A DNA stretch of 64,000 nucleotides from positions 1 through 64,000 of the forward strand of contig NZ_JAIUGX010000008.1 in assembly GCF_020164785.1 (NCBI RefSeq). Reading direction: 5' to 3'. The stretch comes from Mesorhizobium sp. ES1-1 (GTDB lineage Bacteria; Pseudomonadota; Alphaproteobacteria; Rhizobiales; Rhizobiaceae). The translations under genes were made by a program, and so were the position numbers. Below the pieces are notes generated by a model, which was not told the origin of the DNA, did no database searches, and was given only the letters and a program-made list of their open reading frames with translations. The stretch's first letter is position 1. Every line of letters starts with the position of its first letter. This document shows positions 39,716 to 51,456 of this stretch, one piece after another.

Positions 39716-42520
39716 CTAGTCCGCTGTGTCCGGCGCACCGTCGGGAACCGTGGCGGATCCGGAGGCATCCACGCCGCCCTCTTCGAGATCCTCCTCGGCC
39801 TGCGGCTCCGAAATCCGCTCGACCGACACCACCTTTTCCCCTTCAGCGGTATTGAAGATCGTCACGCCCTTGGTGGCGCGGCTGGCAAACCGGATTCCGG
39901 CCACCGGGACCCGAATGACCGTGCCGCCGTCCGAGACCAGCATGATCTGATCGTCATTGCCGACGGGGAAGGTTGCAACCAGCCTGCCGATCTCGATCGC
40001 TTTCGACACATCGGTCGCGCGGATGCCCTTGCCGCCGCGTCCCGTCAGCCTGAAATCATACGAAGAGGACCGCTTGCCGTAGCCGAATTCGGTCACGGTC
40101 AGCACATACTGCTCGTGTGCCTTCAGGAACTCGTAGCGCTCGTCCGAAAGCTCAGTCTCTTCGCCAACCTCTTCATTGGTCAGGGCGATCTCTTCCTCCT
40201 CACCGGCAGCTATGCCGGCGGCAAGCCGCCGCTCCGCCGCCGCCCGCTTCAGATAGGCGGCGCGTTCGGCTGGTGACGCATCGACATTCTCGATCACCGA
40301 CATCGATATGATGCGGTCGGTCTCGGCCATGGTGATGCCGCGCACGCCAACCGAATTGCGGCTCTGGAACACACGCACGTCACCGACCGGGAACCGGATG
40401 CACTGGCCCGAACTCGCGGTCAGCAGCACGTCGTCATTGTCGGTGCAGGTCTCGACGCCGAGAATCTCGTCGCCCTCTTCCTCCAGCTTCATGGCGATCT
40501 TGCCGTTGCGGTTGACCTGGACGAAGTCGGAAAGCTTGTTGCGCCTGACCGTGCCGCGCGTGGTCGCGAACATCACGTCGAGTTCGCCCCAACTCGTCTC
40601 GTCCTCGGGCAGCGGCATGATGGTGGTGATGCGCTCGCCCTGCTCCAGCGGCAGCATGTTGATCAGCGCCTTGCCGCGTGATTGTGGATTGCCGATTGGC
40701 AGCCGCCAGACCTTTTCCTTGTAGACGATGCCGCGCGAGGAGAAGAACAGCACCGGCGTATGCGTGTTGGCAACGAACAGCCGGGTGACGAAATCCTCGT
40801 CCTTGGTCGACATGCCGGAGCGGCCCTTGCCGCCGCGGCGCTGCGCCCGGTAGAGCGACAGCGGCACGCGCTTGATGTAGCCCGAATGGCTCACGGTCAC
40901 GACCATGTCCTCACGCTGGATCAGGTCTTCGTCTTCCATATCCGCGCCACCGTCGGTGAGCTCGGTGCGGCGTGGCGTGCCGAACTCGTCGCGCACTGCG
41001 GCCAGTTCGTCCTTGACGATCTGTTGGATGCGCGCCCGCGACGACAGGATGTCCAGATAATCCTTGATCTCGTCGCCGATCGTGTTCAGTTCATCGGCGA
41101 TCTCGTCACGTCCAAGCGCGGTCAGGCGCTGCAGGCGCAATTCGAGGATGGCACGCGCCTGTTCCTCGGAGAGATTGTAGGTGCCATCCTCGTTGATGCG
41201 ATGGCGCGGATCGTCAATCAGGAGGATCAGCGATTCGACGTCGCCGGATGGCCAGCGCCGTTCCATCAACTGCTCGCGCGCCGTCTGCGGGTCCGGCGCG
41301 GTGCGGATCAGCTTGATGACTTCGTCGATATTGGCGACGGCGATGGCAAGCCCCACCAGCACATGGGCGCGGTCGCGCGCCTTGCGCAGCAGGAACTTCG
41401 TCCGCCGGCTGATCACCTCTTCGCGGAACGACACGAACGCCTTCAGCATGTCGGTCAGGGTCAGCAATTCAGGCTTGCCGCCGTTCAGCGCAACCATATT
41501 GGCGCCAAAGGACGTCTGCAGCGGCGTGAAGCGGTAAAGCTGGTTGAGGATGACATCGGCGACAGCGTCGCGCTTGAGCTCGATGACGACCCGATACCCC
41601 TGGCGGTCGCTTTCGTCGCGGATATCGGAAATGCCCTCGATGCGCTTGTCACGCACCAGTTCGGCCATCTTCTCGATCATCGAGGACTTGTTCACCTGAT
41701 AGGGAACCTCGGTGATGACGATCGATTCACGGTCGTTGCCGCGTTGCTCGATATTGATCTTGCCGCGCATGACGATGGAGCCGCGACCGGTGGAATAGGC
41801 GCTGTAGATGCCGGAGCGGCCGAGCACGATGCCGCCGGTCGGGAAATCAGGCCCCGGAATGATCTCCATCAACGCCGGCAGGTCAATGGCGGGATTGTCG
41901 ATGATGGCAATGGCGGCGTTGCAGACCTCACCCAGATTGTGCGGCGGAATGTTCGTCGCCATGCCGACGGCTATACCGCCCGAGCCGTTGACGAGGAGAT
42001 TGGGGAACCGTGCGGGCAGCACCTTCGGCTCGCTGCCGGACGCATCGTATGTGTCCTGGAAATCGACGGTGTCCTTGTCGATGTCCTCCAAGAGCTCGTG
42101 CGCGACCTTGGTGAGGCGCGATTCCGTGTAGCGCATCGCCGCAGGCGGATCGCCGTCGATCGAGCCGAAATTGCCCTGCCCATCGATCAGTGGCACGCGC
42201 AGCGACCAGTCCTGCGCCATGCGCACAAGGGCGTCGTAGATCGAGGCGTCGCCATGCGGATGGTATTTACCCATCACGTCCGCTACGGGGCGCGCCGACT
42301 TCACATATTTGCGGTTCCAGTGATAGCCGCTCTCATGCGCGGCGAAGAGAATGCGGCGATGCACCGGCTTGAGGCCGTCACGCACGTCTGGCAGCGCCCG
42401 ACTGACGATCACGCTCATCGCGTAATCGAGGTAGGAACGCTGCATCTCCTCGATGATCGAAATCGGCTCGATGCCGGTTGGGCCGCCGTCGCCGCCGCGC
42501 GGTGTATTTTGGTCAGTCAA
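39716..42520 (-). CDS. gyrA: DNA gyrase subunit A
   Basis: Breakage-reunion subunit of gyrase, 934 aa. Seen: winged-helix/tower domains with catalytic Tyr131 ([10 protein letters not shown]), quinolone-determining region [10 protein letters not shown] (Ala92 at the place of E. coli Ser83; Asp96 for Asp87), and the C-terminal beta-pinwheel with the GyrA box QRRGGKG. Within the pinwheel there is a charged, Glu/Ala-rich insertion ([18 protein letters not shown]... [12 protein letters not shown]) as in other alphaproteobacteria. Ends with an acidic Asp/Glu tail. A very long antisense open frame here is a codon-bias shadow. Confidence 0.98.
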   Translation of the reverse strand: MTDQNTPRGGDGGPTGIEPISIIEEMQRSYLDYAMSVIVSRALPDVRDGLKPVHRRILFAAHESGYHWNRKYVKSARPVADVMGKYHPHGDASIYDALVRMAQDWSLRVPLIDGQGNFGSIDGDPPAAMRYTESRLTKVAHELLEDIDKDTVDFQDTYDASGSEPKVLPARFPNLLVNGSGGIAVGMATNIPPHNLGEVCNAAIAIIDNPAIDLPALMEIIPGPDFPTGGIVLGRSGIYSAYSTGRGSIVMRGKINIEQRGNDRESIVITEVPYQVNKSSMIEKMAELVRDKRIEGISDIRDESDRQGYRVVIELKRDAVADVILNQLYRFTPLQTSFGANMVALNGGKPELLTLTDMLKAFVSFREEVISRRTKFLLRKARDRAHVLVGLAIAVANIDEVIKLIRTAPDPQTAREQLMERRWPSGDVESLILLIDDPRHRINEDGTYNLSEEQARAILELRLQRLTALGRDEIADELNTIGDEIKDYLDILSSRARIQQIVKDELAAVRDEFGTPRRTELTDGGADMEDEDLIQREDMVVTVSHSGYIKRVPLSLYRAQRRGGKGRSGMSTKDEDFVTRLFVANTHTPVLFFSSRGIVYKEKVWRLPIGNPQSRGKALINMLPLEQGERITTIMPLPEDETSWGELDVMFATTRGTVRRNKLSDFVQVNRNGKIAMKLEEEGDEILGVETCTDNDDVLLTASSGQCIRFPVGDVRVFQSRNSVGVRGITMAETDRIISMSVIENVDASPAERAAYLKRAAAERRLAAGIAAGEEEEIALTNEEVGEETELSDERYEFLKAHEQYVLTVTEFGYGKRSSSYDFRLTGRGGKGIRATDVSKAIEIGRLVATFPVGNDDQIMLVSDGGTVIRVPVAGIRFASRATKGVTIFNTAEGEKVVSVERISEPQAEEDLEEGGVDASGSATVPDGAPDTAD

Positions 42521-42568
42521 ATCGGGTCACAATCTCTACAGGAATCACTTGCTGCTTATATAGGAAGC

Positions 42569-42600
42569 CGCCCCGAAACTCCAATGTTTGGGGCGCTTTT
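42569..42600 (+). terminator. Hairpin with T-run in the gyrA leader region
   Basis: CGCCCC-G-AAAC / GTTTGGGGCG stem (one bulge) followed by CTTTT on the plus strand, 49-80 bp upstream of the gyrA ATG. It would stop plus-strand (antisense) transcripts; on the minus strand it would be a leader hairpin of gyrA. Confidence 0.5.
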
Positions 42601-42950
42601 CCGCTGTCATATTTGCCGGCAATTTCAAATGGATACCGCCTATTGCGACGATATGCCGAACCGAGTCTCGCCAACTACGGCGATGCGCTGGCCCGGCGCC
42701 ACGCTGGCACCTGCATCCCAACTCTTTGATGTCCGGCACGCCATTGTCCGTCGTGATGACGCACGACGGGATCATCGGCTCATTCGCGAAGACCCTCGCT
42801 TGGCCGCCCCCAAAGTCGAGACCGCCCGCCCCTTGGACTGCAGGTTTCGGTCGCTTTCAGCCATGACTTTTCTCGAGACGAGCTTTGCTCCAGGTCGGCT
42901 TTGCTCTAGGACTATCTGGTCCGGCGGCGTCCGGGCGGAGGGGGTCAGAG
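42601..42950. other. Intergenic region between gyrA and marC
   Basis: About 350 bp without a convincing gene. Short open frames exist on both strands (for example 42545-42775 minus) but have no ribosome site or recognisable domain. Near 42886-42910 a short direct repeat GCTTTGCTC occurs twice. The promoters of gyrA (leftward) and marC (rightward) must lie here. Confidence 0.55.
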
Positions 42951-43580
42951 ATGCCGAGCTTCGACAGCCTGTTCAACGCCTTCGTCACCATCCTCGTGAC
43001 CATCGATCCGCCCGGCCTGGCGCCGCTGTTCCTTGCGGTTACGCGCGGCATGAACCGGGAGGAGCGTCAGCAGGTATCGGTGCGCGCCTCGATCATCGGT
43101 TTCCTGGTCATGGCGCTCTTCGCGCTTGCAGGCGCCTCGATCCTGGCCGTGTTCGGCATCACGCTTCCGGCCTTTCGCGTCGCCGGCGGGTTCCTGCTGT
43201 TCTTCATCGCCTTCGAAATGGTGTTCGAGCGCAGGCAGGACCGCAAGGAGAAGATCGGCGACGTCGCCATCACCAAGGACATGATCCACAACATCGCCGC
43301 CTTCCCGCTGGCGATCCCGCTGATAGCCGGCCCCGGAGCGATTTCGGCGACGGTTCTTCTCTCCGGCTCGTTTCAGGGCTTCGCAGCGCAGGCGGCGTTG
43401 GTGGGCATCATCTTCGTCTGCCTCGCCATAACCTACCTGGTGTTCGTGCTGTCCGAGCGCATCGACCGTATTCTCGGCCACACCGGGCGCTCGATCCTGA
43501 CGCGGTTGCTCGGCGTCATCCTCGCCGCACTTGCTGTGCAATTCGTCGCTGACGGCGTCAAGGCGCTGATGGCGATGTAA
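42951..43580 (+). CDS. MarC family integral membrane protein
   Basis: 209-residue MarC/UPF0056 protein with six predicted helices. Seen: FNAFVTILVTIDPPGLAPLFLAVTRGMNREERQ, FALAGASILAVFGITLPAFRVAGGFLLFFIAFEMVF, AIPLIAGPGAISATVLL and a C-terminal ILTRLLGVILAALAVQFVADGV. Start ATG 42951 gives the standard N-terminus. The family was named for the mar locus but has no shown role in drug resistance. A hairpin follows. Confidence 0.93.
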   Translation: MPSFDSLFNAFVTILVTIDPPGLAPLFLAVTRGMNREERQQVSVRASIIGFLVMALFALAGASILAVFGITLPAFRVAGGFLLFFIAFEMVFERRQDRKEKIGDVAITKDMIHNIAAFPLAIPLIAGPGAISATVLLSGSFQGFAAQAALVGIIFVCLAITYLVFVLSERIDRILGHTGRSILTRLLGVILAALAVQFVADGVKALMAM

Positions 43581-43585
43581 CGGGT

Positions 43586-43614
43586 CTGCCGCCAGCAACA
43601 CGTCTCGGCGGCAG
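43586..43614 (+). terminator. Stem-loop after marC
   Basis: CTGCCGCC (43586-43593) / GGCGGCAG (43607-43614) with a 13-nt loop, 6 nt past the marC stop; no T-run. Confidence 0.55.
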
Positions 43615-43706
43615 TCATGGCAAACCGCCTATCGCGACGCTGTTGCCCCGGCATCGTACGCGGGGCGGTCGGTCAGACGGTTGTCGCCGATGAGCTGATC
43701 ACGCAC

Positions 43707-44219
43707 TCAGAACGGAATCTCGTCGTCCAGTTCGCGCGAAGAACCGCCGCCGCCCTTGGGAGCCCCGCCACCGCGATTAAAGCTCTCGCCTGGGCCTGAC
43801 TGGCCGAAATCGGATCCCCGGCTTCCGCCGCCGGAATAGCCGCCAACCTGGCCGCCCTCTCCTTGCCCGCGCGCATCCAGCATCTGGAGTTCGCCGCGGA
43901 ATTTCTGCAGGACGACTTCGGTCGTGTATTTGTCGTTGCCTGTCTGGTCCTGCCATTTGCGTGTCTGCAGCTGGCCTTCGACATAGACCTTCATGCCTTT
44001 CTTCAAATACTGCTCGGCCACCTTGGCCAGCTGTTCATTGAAGATGACGACATTGTGCCACTCGGTCTTTTCCTTGCGCTCGCCGGAATTCTTGTCACGC
44101 CAGCTTTCCGATGTGGCGATGCGGATGTTGACTACCGGCTCGCCGGAATTCAGGCGACGTATTTCTGGATCGGCGCCAAGATTACCGACTAGAATGACCT
44201 TGTTGACGCTACCCGCCAT
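43707..44219 (-). CDS. ssb: Single-stranded DNA-binding protein
   Basis: 170-residue SSB. Seen: N-terminal OB fold ([75 protein letters not shown]), then a Gly/Gln/Ser-rich linker ([16 protein letters not shown]...), and the acidic tip DDEIPF that recruits repair proteins. Divergent from an arsR gene, with a LexA-type box 102 nt upstream of its start. In other rhizobia ssb is directly divergent from uvrA; here 2.8 kb separates the two. Confidence 0.97.
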   Translation of the reverse strand: MAGSVNKVILVGNLGADPEIRRLNSGEPVVNIRIATSESWRDKNSGERKEKTEWHNVVIFNEQLAKVAEQYLKKGMKVYVEGQLQTRKWQDQTGNDKYTTEVVLQKFRGELQMLDARGQGEGGQVGGYSGGGSRGSDFGQSGPGESFNRGGGAPKGGGGSSRELDDEIPF

Positions 44220-44320
44220 GATACTTCTCCGCGCTAGTCCGAGACAAATTCCTGTCGCAGCACCTTACAAGCTGCGGACGGAAACCGCCCGCAAAGGCTG
44301 GCTTTTCCCACAAGGTTTTT

Positions 44321-44335
44321 GTTCCCCATTCGTTC
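44321..44335. promoter_or_regulatory. SOS (LexA) box near ssb
   Basis: GTTCCCCATTCGTTC, an exact GTTC-N7-GTTC, the alphaproteobacterial LexA operator. It lies 102 nt from the ssb start (minus) and 102 nt from the arsR start (plus), so assignment to ssb is by gene function. Confidence 0.75.
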
Positions 44336-44436
44336 CTATACTTCCCATCGCAGATTGTCAAGGACTGGCAGCAGCGCGTGACCGCTGCGTAAAACAGGAC
44401 TTGCCAAATCAATAAGTGTTCACTTATGCTTTTTCG

Positions 44437-44751
44437 ATGATCGAGGCAGAGATCTTCCGCGCCCTGGCAGACCCGACCCGCCGCGCCGTCTTCGAGCGCC
44501 TCGCCGCCGGCGAGATGAGCGTGTCGCAGTTGCGCGGCGGCCTGGCAGTGTCGCAGCCGGCCGTGTCGCAGCATCTGGCCGTGCTGCGTGGCGCCGGCCT
44601 CGTGACCGAACGGCGGGCGGGCCGCAACGCCTATTATCGCGCCGATCCAAAGGGACTTGCCCCGCTGCTGTCCTGGATTGAGCGCTATCGCACGTTCTGG
44701 CCGGAGCGCATCGAAAGGCTGAAGACCGTTTTGAAGGACATGGACCAATGA
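44437..44751 (+). CDS. ArsR-family transcriptional regulator
   Basis: 104-residue winged helix-turn-helix repressor. Seen: MIEAEIFRALADPTRRAVFERLAAGEMSVSQLRGGLAVSQPAVSQHLAVLRGAGLVTERRAGRNAYYRADPKGLAPLLSWIERYRTFW. No metal-binding Cys motif, so it belongs to the SdpR-like class that pairs with SRPBCC partners. Its stop overlaps the next start (ATGATG). It probably represses its own operon; an in-frame start 7 codons upstream is less likely. Confidence 0.92.
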   Translation: MIEAEIFRALADPTRRAVFERLAAGEMSVSQLRGGLAVSQPAVSQHLAVLRGAGLVTERRAGRNAYYRADPKGLAPLLSWIERYRTFWPERIERLKTVLKDMDQ

Positions 44752-45236
44752 TGGATATCGAATCGACGATGCCGGAGAGCCGAAGCGATGCCTCCCCCGA
44801 TGCGCTCGAGTTCCAATACGATCTCGCCGAGCCGCCCGAGAAGGTCTGGCGGGCGCTGACCGTGCCTGACCTGCTCGCCGCCTGGATGATGCCGAACGAC
44901 ATGCGGCCGGAGATCGGCAAGCGTTTCGGCTTCGCCGGAAGCGAGGCCGCGATCGAATGCGAAATCCTCGACGCCGAGCCCGAACGCCTGCTACGCTACT
45001 CCTGGCGCGAACAGCCGACGGACGGCGCGCGGCAGGATGCGCTCGACAGCACCGTCACCTTCACGCTTGCCCGCACCGCTTCCGGCGGCACCCATCTGCG
45101 CATTGTCCATGACGGCTTTGCGCGCAGGAAGATGCCAGCCGTTGCGGGCGCCGGCTGCCGGCTCTCGCTGGGGGCGCGCCGGTCCGGAAACTCCATCGCC
45201 GCGAACATGTCGCGTCTTATGCCCCGCGCGGCATGA
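44748..45236 (+). CDS. SRPBCC/AHSA1-like protein
   Basis: 162-residue SRPBCC (Bet v1-like, AHSA1) protein coupled to the ArsR regulator by a 4-nt overlap, the standard pair. Seen: [75 protein letters not shown]. The family binds small hydrophobic ligands. Oddity: after about residue 127 the sequence becomes Arg/Gly-rich ([21 protein letters not shown]) and does not resemble the usual C-terminal helix, so a frameshift near 45125 is possible. clpP follows after 22 nt. Confidence 0.82.
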   Translation: MMDIESTMPESRSDASPDALEFQYDLAEPPEKVWRALTVPDLLAAWMMPNDMRPEIGKRFGFAGSEAAIECEILDAEPERLLRYSWREQPTDGARQDALDSTVTFTLARTASGGTHLRIVHDGFARRKMPAVAGAGCRLSLGARRSGNSIAANMSRLMPRAA

Positions 45237-45258
45237 CCACGGAAACCGGAGAATAAAA

Positions 45259-45864
45259 ATGAGCGGTGTTGCCAGTCTGGTGCCGATGGTGATCGAGCAA
45301 TCGAGCCGCGGCGAACGCGCCTTCGACATTTTCTCGCGACTGCTGCGCGAGCGCATCGTCTTCATCAACGGCGAGATCAATGACGATATTTCGGCACTTG
45401 TATGCGCGCAGTTGCTGTCGTTGGAATCGGACAATCCCGATAAAGAGATATCGCTCTACATCAACTCGCCGGGCGGCGTGGTGACCAGCGGCTTCGCCAT
45501 CTACGACACGATGCAGTACATCAACTGCCCGGTCTCGACCGTGTGCATGGGCTTTGCGGCATCGATGGCTTCGTTCTTGCTGATGGCGGGCACGCCGGGC
45601 CGCCGCATCTCGCTGCCGAACGCCACAATCCTGCTGCATCAGCCGCTGGGCGGATTCCAGGGCCAGGCTTCCGATATCCAGCGCCATGCCGAGCGCATCG
45701 GCAAGACGAAACAACGCATGGCAGAACTGTACGCGCACCATTGCGGCCGCGGCCTCGAGGAGGTCGAGCGCACGCTGGACCGCGACCATTTCATGACCGC
45801 GCGCGAAGCCCAGGCCTGGGGCATCGTCGACCATGTGTTCGACACACGCAAGAAAGCGGCGTGA
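45259..45864 (+). CDS. clpP: ClpP-family serine protease paralog
   Basis: 201-residue ClpP peptidase subunit, the barrel of the Clp protease. Seen: [54 protein letters not shown], catalytic Ser102 in GFAASMAS, His127 in [13 protein letters not shown], Asp176 in LDRDHF. The triad is intact. Residue 99 is Phe in GFAAS where E. coli has Gln (GQAAS). Neighbours are arsR and an SRPBCC gene rather than tig or clpX, so this is a secondary copy, as rhizobia often carry several. Ribosome site GGAG precedes the ATG. Confidence 0.93.
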   Translation: MSGVASLVPMVIEQSSRGERAFDIFSRLLRERIVFINGEINDDISALVCAQLLSLESDNPDKEISLYINSPGGVVTSGFAIYDTMQYINCPVSTVCMGFAASMASFLLMAGTPGRRISLPNATILLHQPLGGFQGQASDIQRHAERIGKTKQRMAELYAHHCGRGLEEVERTLDRDHFMTAREAQAWGIVDHVFDTRKKAA

Positions 45865-45933
45865 GATTTCACGCGCGGCAAGTTGATCGCCGCGCGTCTG
45901 GTCTCACTCCCATCCGGGCCTTATGATCAGCGG

Positions 45934-46212
45934 ATGACGAGAACATCCAGACAGGTGCATATCGCCTTCACCGCGTTTGCAACCGCGCTGCTGGCCTGCA
46001 CTGCAGCCTTCGGGGACGATAGCACGTCCAAGGCATTGCCAGGCGTAACCGGCGACTACCGCATCGCCAAACCGGCGACACAAGCCGAACCCGACGACGC
46101 GCTGCCGGCCAACGATGACGGCAGTTTCAAGATTGGCAACACCGATGTCAGGATCGGCGGCGGCATAACGGTCGATATGAGAACGGGCGGGACGCGGATT
46201 CCGAACCACTAA
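45934..46212 (+). CDS. Small secreted protein of unknown function
   Basis: 92-residue exported protein. Seen: signal peptide (HIAFTAFATALLACTAAFG, cleavage near AFG-DD), mature part polar and Pro/Asp-rich (GDYRIAKPATQAEPDDALPANDDGSFKIGNTDVRIGGGITVDMRTG), like short beta-rich repeats. No Cys lipobox directly after the hydrophobic core. No family recognised. 69 nt after the clpP paralog, possibly the same transcript. Confidence 0.6.
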   Translation: MTRTSRQVHIAFTAFATALLACTAAFGDDSTSKALPGVTGDYRIAKPATQAEPDDALPANDDGSFKIGNTDVRIGGGITVDMRTGGTRIPNH

Positions 46213-46853
46213 AACGCCGGCTTTGCTGACGGAATGTCCTGCGTCGCTGAGTTTCTATTTTGCGAAATCCAAGACGGTGGCGGTGGCTGCAGCGCTTTTG
46301 CTCTTCACTCCGCGGGGCTCCCGTATTGTGCAACTTTGAGCCATCGCGAGAGGCAACTTAAGATGTGAGCCCCGCCGCTGCCTGGCAGTCTGGCGGGGCT
46401 TGCATGGATATCAAATCCATTTCTGCCGGAAGTGTGCTGCCGGCTTTTCGTTTCGGATGCTTCGCGGCATTCAGCCGACGATCCGACTAGCAGTCTCTGA
46501 TTTTTGTGGATACGGCAGGTCGACGTTTGCCGCGCGGCGCTGACGCCTGAACCCGGCACCATGCCTGCCGCGGCTCCAGCTAAATCTGGAGCCCTTGGGG
46601 ACTATCAGGTGGCGTCATGCTCCGCTCCTAGTCCATTGCGACGTTGCTGTCTCCAAGCGCATATCGCGACTGCCTGCGGCGTCTCGCAGGCCGCCTCTGG
46701 GCGGCGATGCCATCGAATGACGGCTGGCCTCGGTGACGTTCTGGAGTCTGCTCCCCGCACTCGACGACGTCAACCTTTCAATAGCCGATTTAGAAAAATG
46801 TGATCGCCGGCGCTTGAGGTCACCCCTGCATGCACGGCTGTTGTCAGGATGCT
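46213..46853. other. Gene-free region with two hairpins
   Basis: About 640 bp with no supportable gene on either strand; the open frames here are short or antisense to uvrA. Two clean hairpins: AGCCCCGCC / GGCGGGGCT at 46368-46400 (possible terminator of the clpP-side genes) and GGCTCCAG / CTGGAGCC with a CTAAAT loop at 46572-46593. It could hold a small RNA or a decayed insertion. Confidence 0.5.
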
Positions 46854-46868
46854 GTTCAGTCTTTGTTC
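46854..46868 (+). promoter_or_regulatory. SOS (LexA) box upstream of uvrA
   Basis: GTTCAGTCTTTGTTC, an exact GTTC-N7-GTTC, 153 nt before the uvrA start codon. LexA control of uvrA is well established in alphaproteobacteria. Confidence 0.8.
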
Positions 46869-47020
46869 TTTCTGCTTGCCCGCCCGTGCGAAAGACGGTT
46901 AAACGACTCCCGTCGGGAATTGTGGCGTCTCTCGACGTGGCGGCAAAAAGACCTACATAGGGAATGGTCGGGAAAACCCCGCCAATCCCATGAATTCCAG
47001 ATCCGAGGCGGCGACCGGCT

Positions 47021-49942
<2,922 letters not shown>

Positions 49943-49976
49943 TGAGCGAGACTGTTGGCGCCCAGGGAGCTTTTCA

Positions 49977-50489
49977 ATGACCCCACGAAGGGCGCTCGAC
50001 AGCGATCTGCCGGCCATCGTTTCGCTGACCCAATCAGCCTATGCGCCCTATACCGCGCTGCTGGGGGCGCCGCCGATCCCCGTCACCGAGGATTACGCAC
50101 CGCGCATCGCGCGCGGCGAGGTCTGGCTCCTTGAGCATGGCGCCCGGCTTGCCGGATCGATCACGCTGGAAAGGCGCGAGGATCACGCGATGATCTTCTC
50201 CCTCGCCGTCGCACCGGAATTTCAAGGTAAGGGCTTGGGCGTGGCGATGCTCAACTTCGCCGAACAACACACGCGCTTGTGGGGCCTGCCTGAGATAAGG
50301 CTCTACACCAATGCAAAGATGGAGCGGAACATCGCGCTTTATCTCGCCTATGGTTTTCACCAAACCGGTCGACGGCCCAATCCATACCGGCCAGGATGGA
50401 TACTCGTCGACATGGCAAAGACAGTCAGCGACACGGCAGATCCGGCCAGTGACGTGACAAAGCCAGTCGGCGGGATCATGTCGGCCTGA
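49977..50489 (+). CDS. GNAT family N-acetyltransferase
   Basis: 170-residue GNAT protein starting at ATG 49977 (AGGGAGC upstream). Seen: RRALDSDLPAIVSLTQSAYAPYTALLGAPPIPVTEDY, acetyl-CoA loop VAPEFQGKGLGVAMLNFAE, and NIALYLAYGFHQTGRRPNPYRPGWILVDMAK. The last ~20 residues form a Thr/Asp/Pro-rich tail without fold. Substrate unknown. The same downstream gene (DUF72) follows after 21 nt. Confidence 0.87.
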   Translation: MTPRRALDSDLPAIVSLTQSAYAPYTALLGAPPIPVTEDYAPRIARGEVWLLEHGARLAGSITLERREDHAMIFSLAVAPEFQGKGLGVAMLNFAEQHTRLWGLPEIRLYTNAKMERNIALYLAYGFHQTGRRPNPYRPGWILVDMAKTVSDTADPASDVTKPVGGIMSA

Positions 50490-50510
50490 TTTCCGCCTGG
50501 GAGGACGATA

Positions 50511-51317
50511 ATGAGCAAGTCTGGAACAATTTGTGCCGGCATGGGAGGCTGGACGTTTGAGCCCTGGGACACATCCTTCTATCCCGACAAATTGTCCAAG
50601 GCCAAGCAGCTCCACTATGCCAGCCGCCAGGTGCCAAGCATCGAGGTCAACGGCACGTACTATTCCAGCTTCAAGGAACCGACCTTCGTCAAATGGGCCA
50701 ATGAGGCGCCGGACGGTTTTGTCTATGCACTGAAGGGCAACCGCTTCGTCACCAACCGCCGCGTGCTGGGCGAGGCCGGCGAATCCGTGGAGCGCTTTCT
50801 CGGCTCGGGCCTCGTGGCGCTCGGCGACAAGCTAGGGCCGATCGTGTGGCAGTTCGCGCCGACGAAGAAGTTCGATCCGGACGATTTCGAGGCTTTTCTA
50901 AAACTCCTGCCCGAAAGGCAGGAGGGCGTGGCGCTGCGTCACGCGGTGGAAGTTCGCAACGACAGTTTTATCGTCCCGGAGTTCGCGGCACTGGCGCGCA
51001 AATACAGGGTAGCGATCGTCTATGCCGACCATGCCAAGTATCCAGATATCGCTGATGCGACCGGTGATTTCATCTATGCGCGGTTGCAGACAGGCAGCGA
51101 CGACAATCCGGACTGCTACACGCCCGGCGCGCTCGACCAGTGGGCCGAGCGGGCAAACATCTGGGCGGGTGGGAAAGTACCAGCCGACCTCCGCCGTGCC
51201 GATCCCACAACCGAAGCACCGGTCAAACCGCGGGATGTGTTCATCTATTTCATCAGCGAGGGTAAAGTCCGCGCGCCGTTCGGAGCCATGGCGCTGATGA
51301 GACGGGTCTCGAATTGA
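50511..51317 (+). CDS. DUF72 (YecE-like) protein
   Basis: 268-residue TIM-barrel-like DUF72 protein. Seen: GTICAGMGGWTFEPWDTSFYPDKLSKAKQLHYASRQVPSIEVNGTYYSS, FVYALKGNRFVTNRRVL, ALGDKLGPIVWQFAPTKKFD, HAVEVRNDSFIVPEF, and DVFIYFISEGKVRAPFGAMAL. These are the conserved family blocks. The function is unknown. Ribosome site GGAGG precedes the ATG. Confidence 0.92.
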   Translation: MSKSGTICAGMGGWTFEPWDTSFYPDKLSKAKQLHYASRQVPSIEVNGTYYSSFKEPTFVKWANEAPDGFVYALKGNRFVTNRRVLGEAGESVERFLGSGLVALGDKLGPIVWQFAPTKKFDPDDFEAFLKLLPERQEGVALRHAVEVRNDSFIVPEFAALARKYRVAIVYADHAKYPDIADATGDFIYARLQTGSDDNPDCYTPGALDQWAERANIWAGGKVPADLRRADPTTEAPVKPRDVFIYFISEGKVRAPFGAMALMRRVSN

Positions 51318-51456
51318 CTGCATCGCACCGGTCGCGCCGACCACCCGGACGAACGTGACATATTAGGCACGATCGTAACCTTATCGATACTTCCTGCCCT
51401 TATGTTTGCGCACGCCAAGCCGCAGAGCTAACCGCCGCCGGCAAGGAACGAGGGGC

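Noticed and set aside
42545..42775. 76-codon minus-strand frame upstream of gyrA
   Set aside because: No ribosome site, no domain, and it overlaps the gyrA promoter region and a hairpin.
40682..43552. Open frame of 956 codons on the plus strand over gyrA
   Set aside because: It is antisense to gyrA, whose protein is unmistakable; high GC third positions keep the opposite frame open. No family similarity and no ribosome site.
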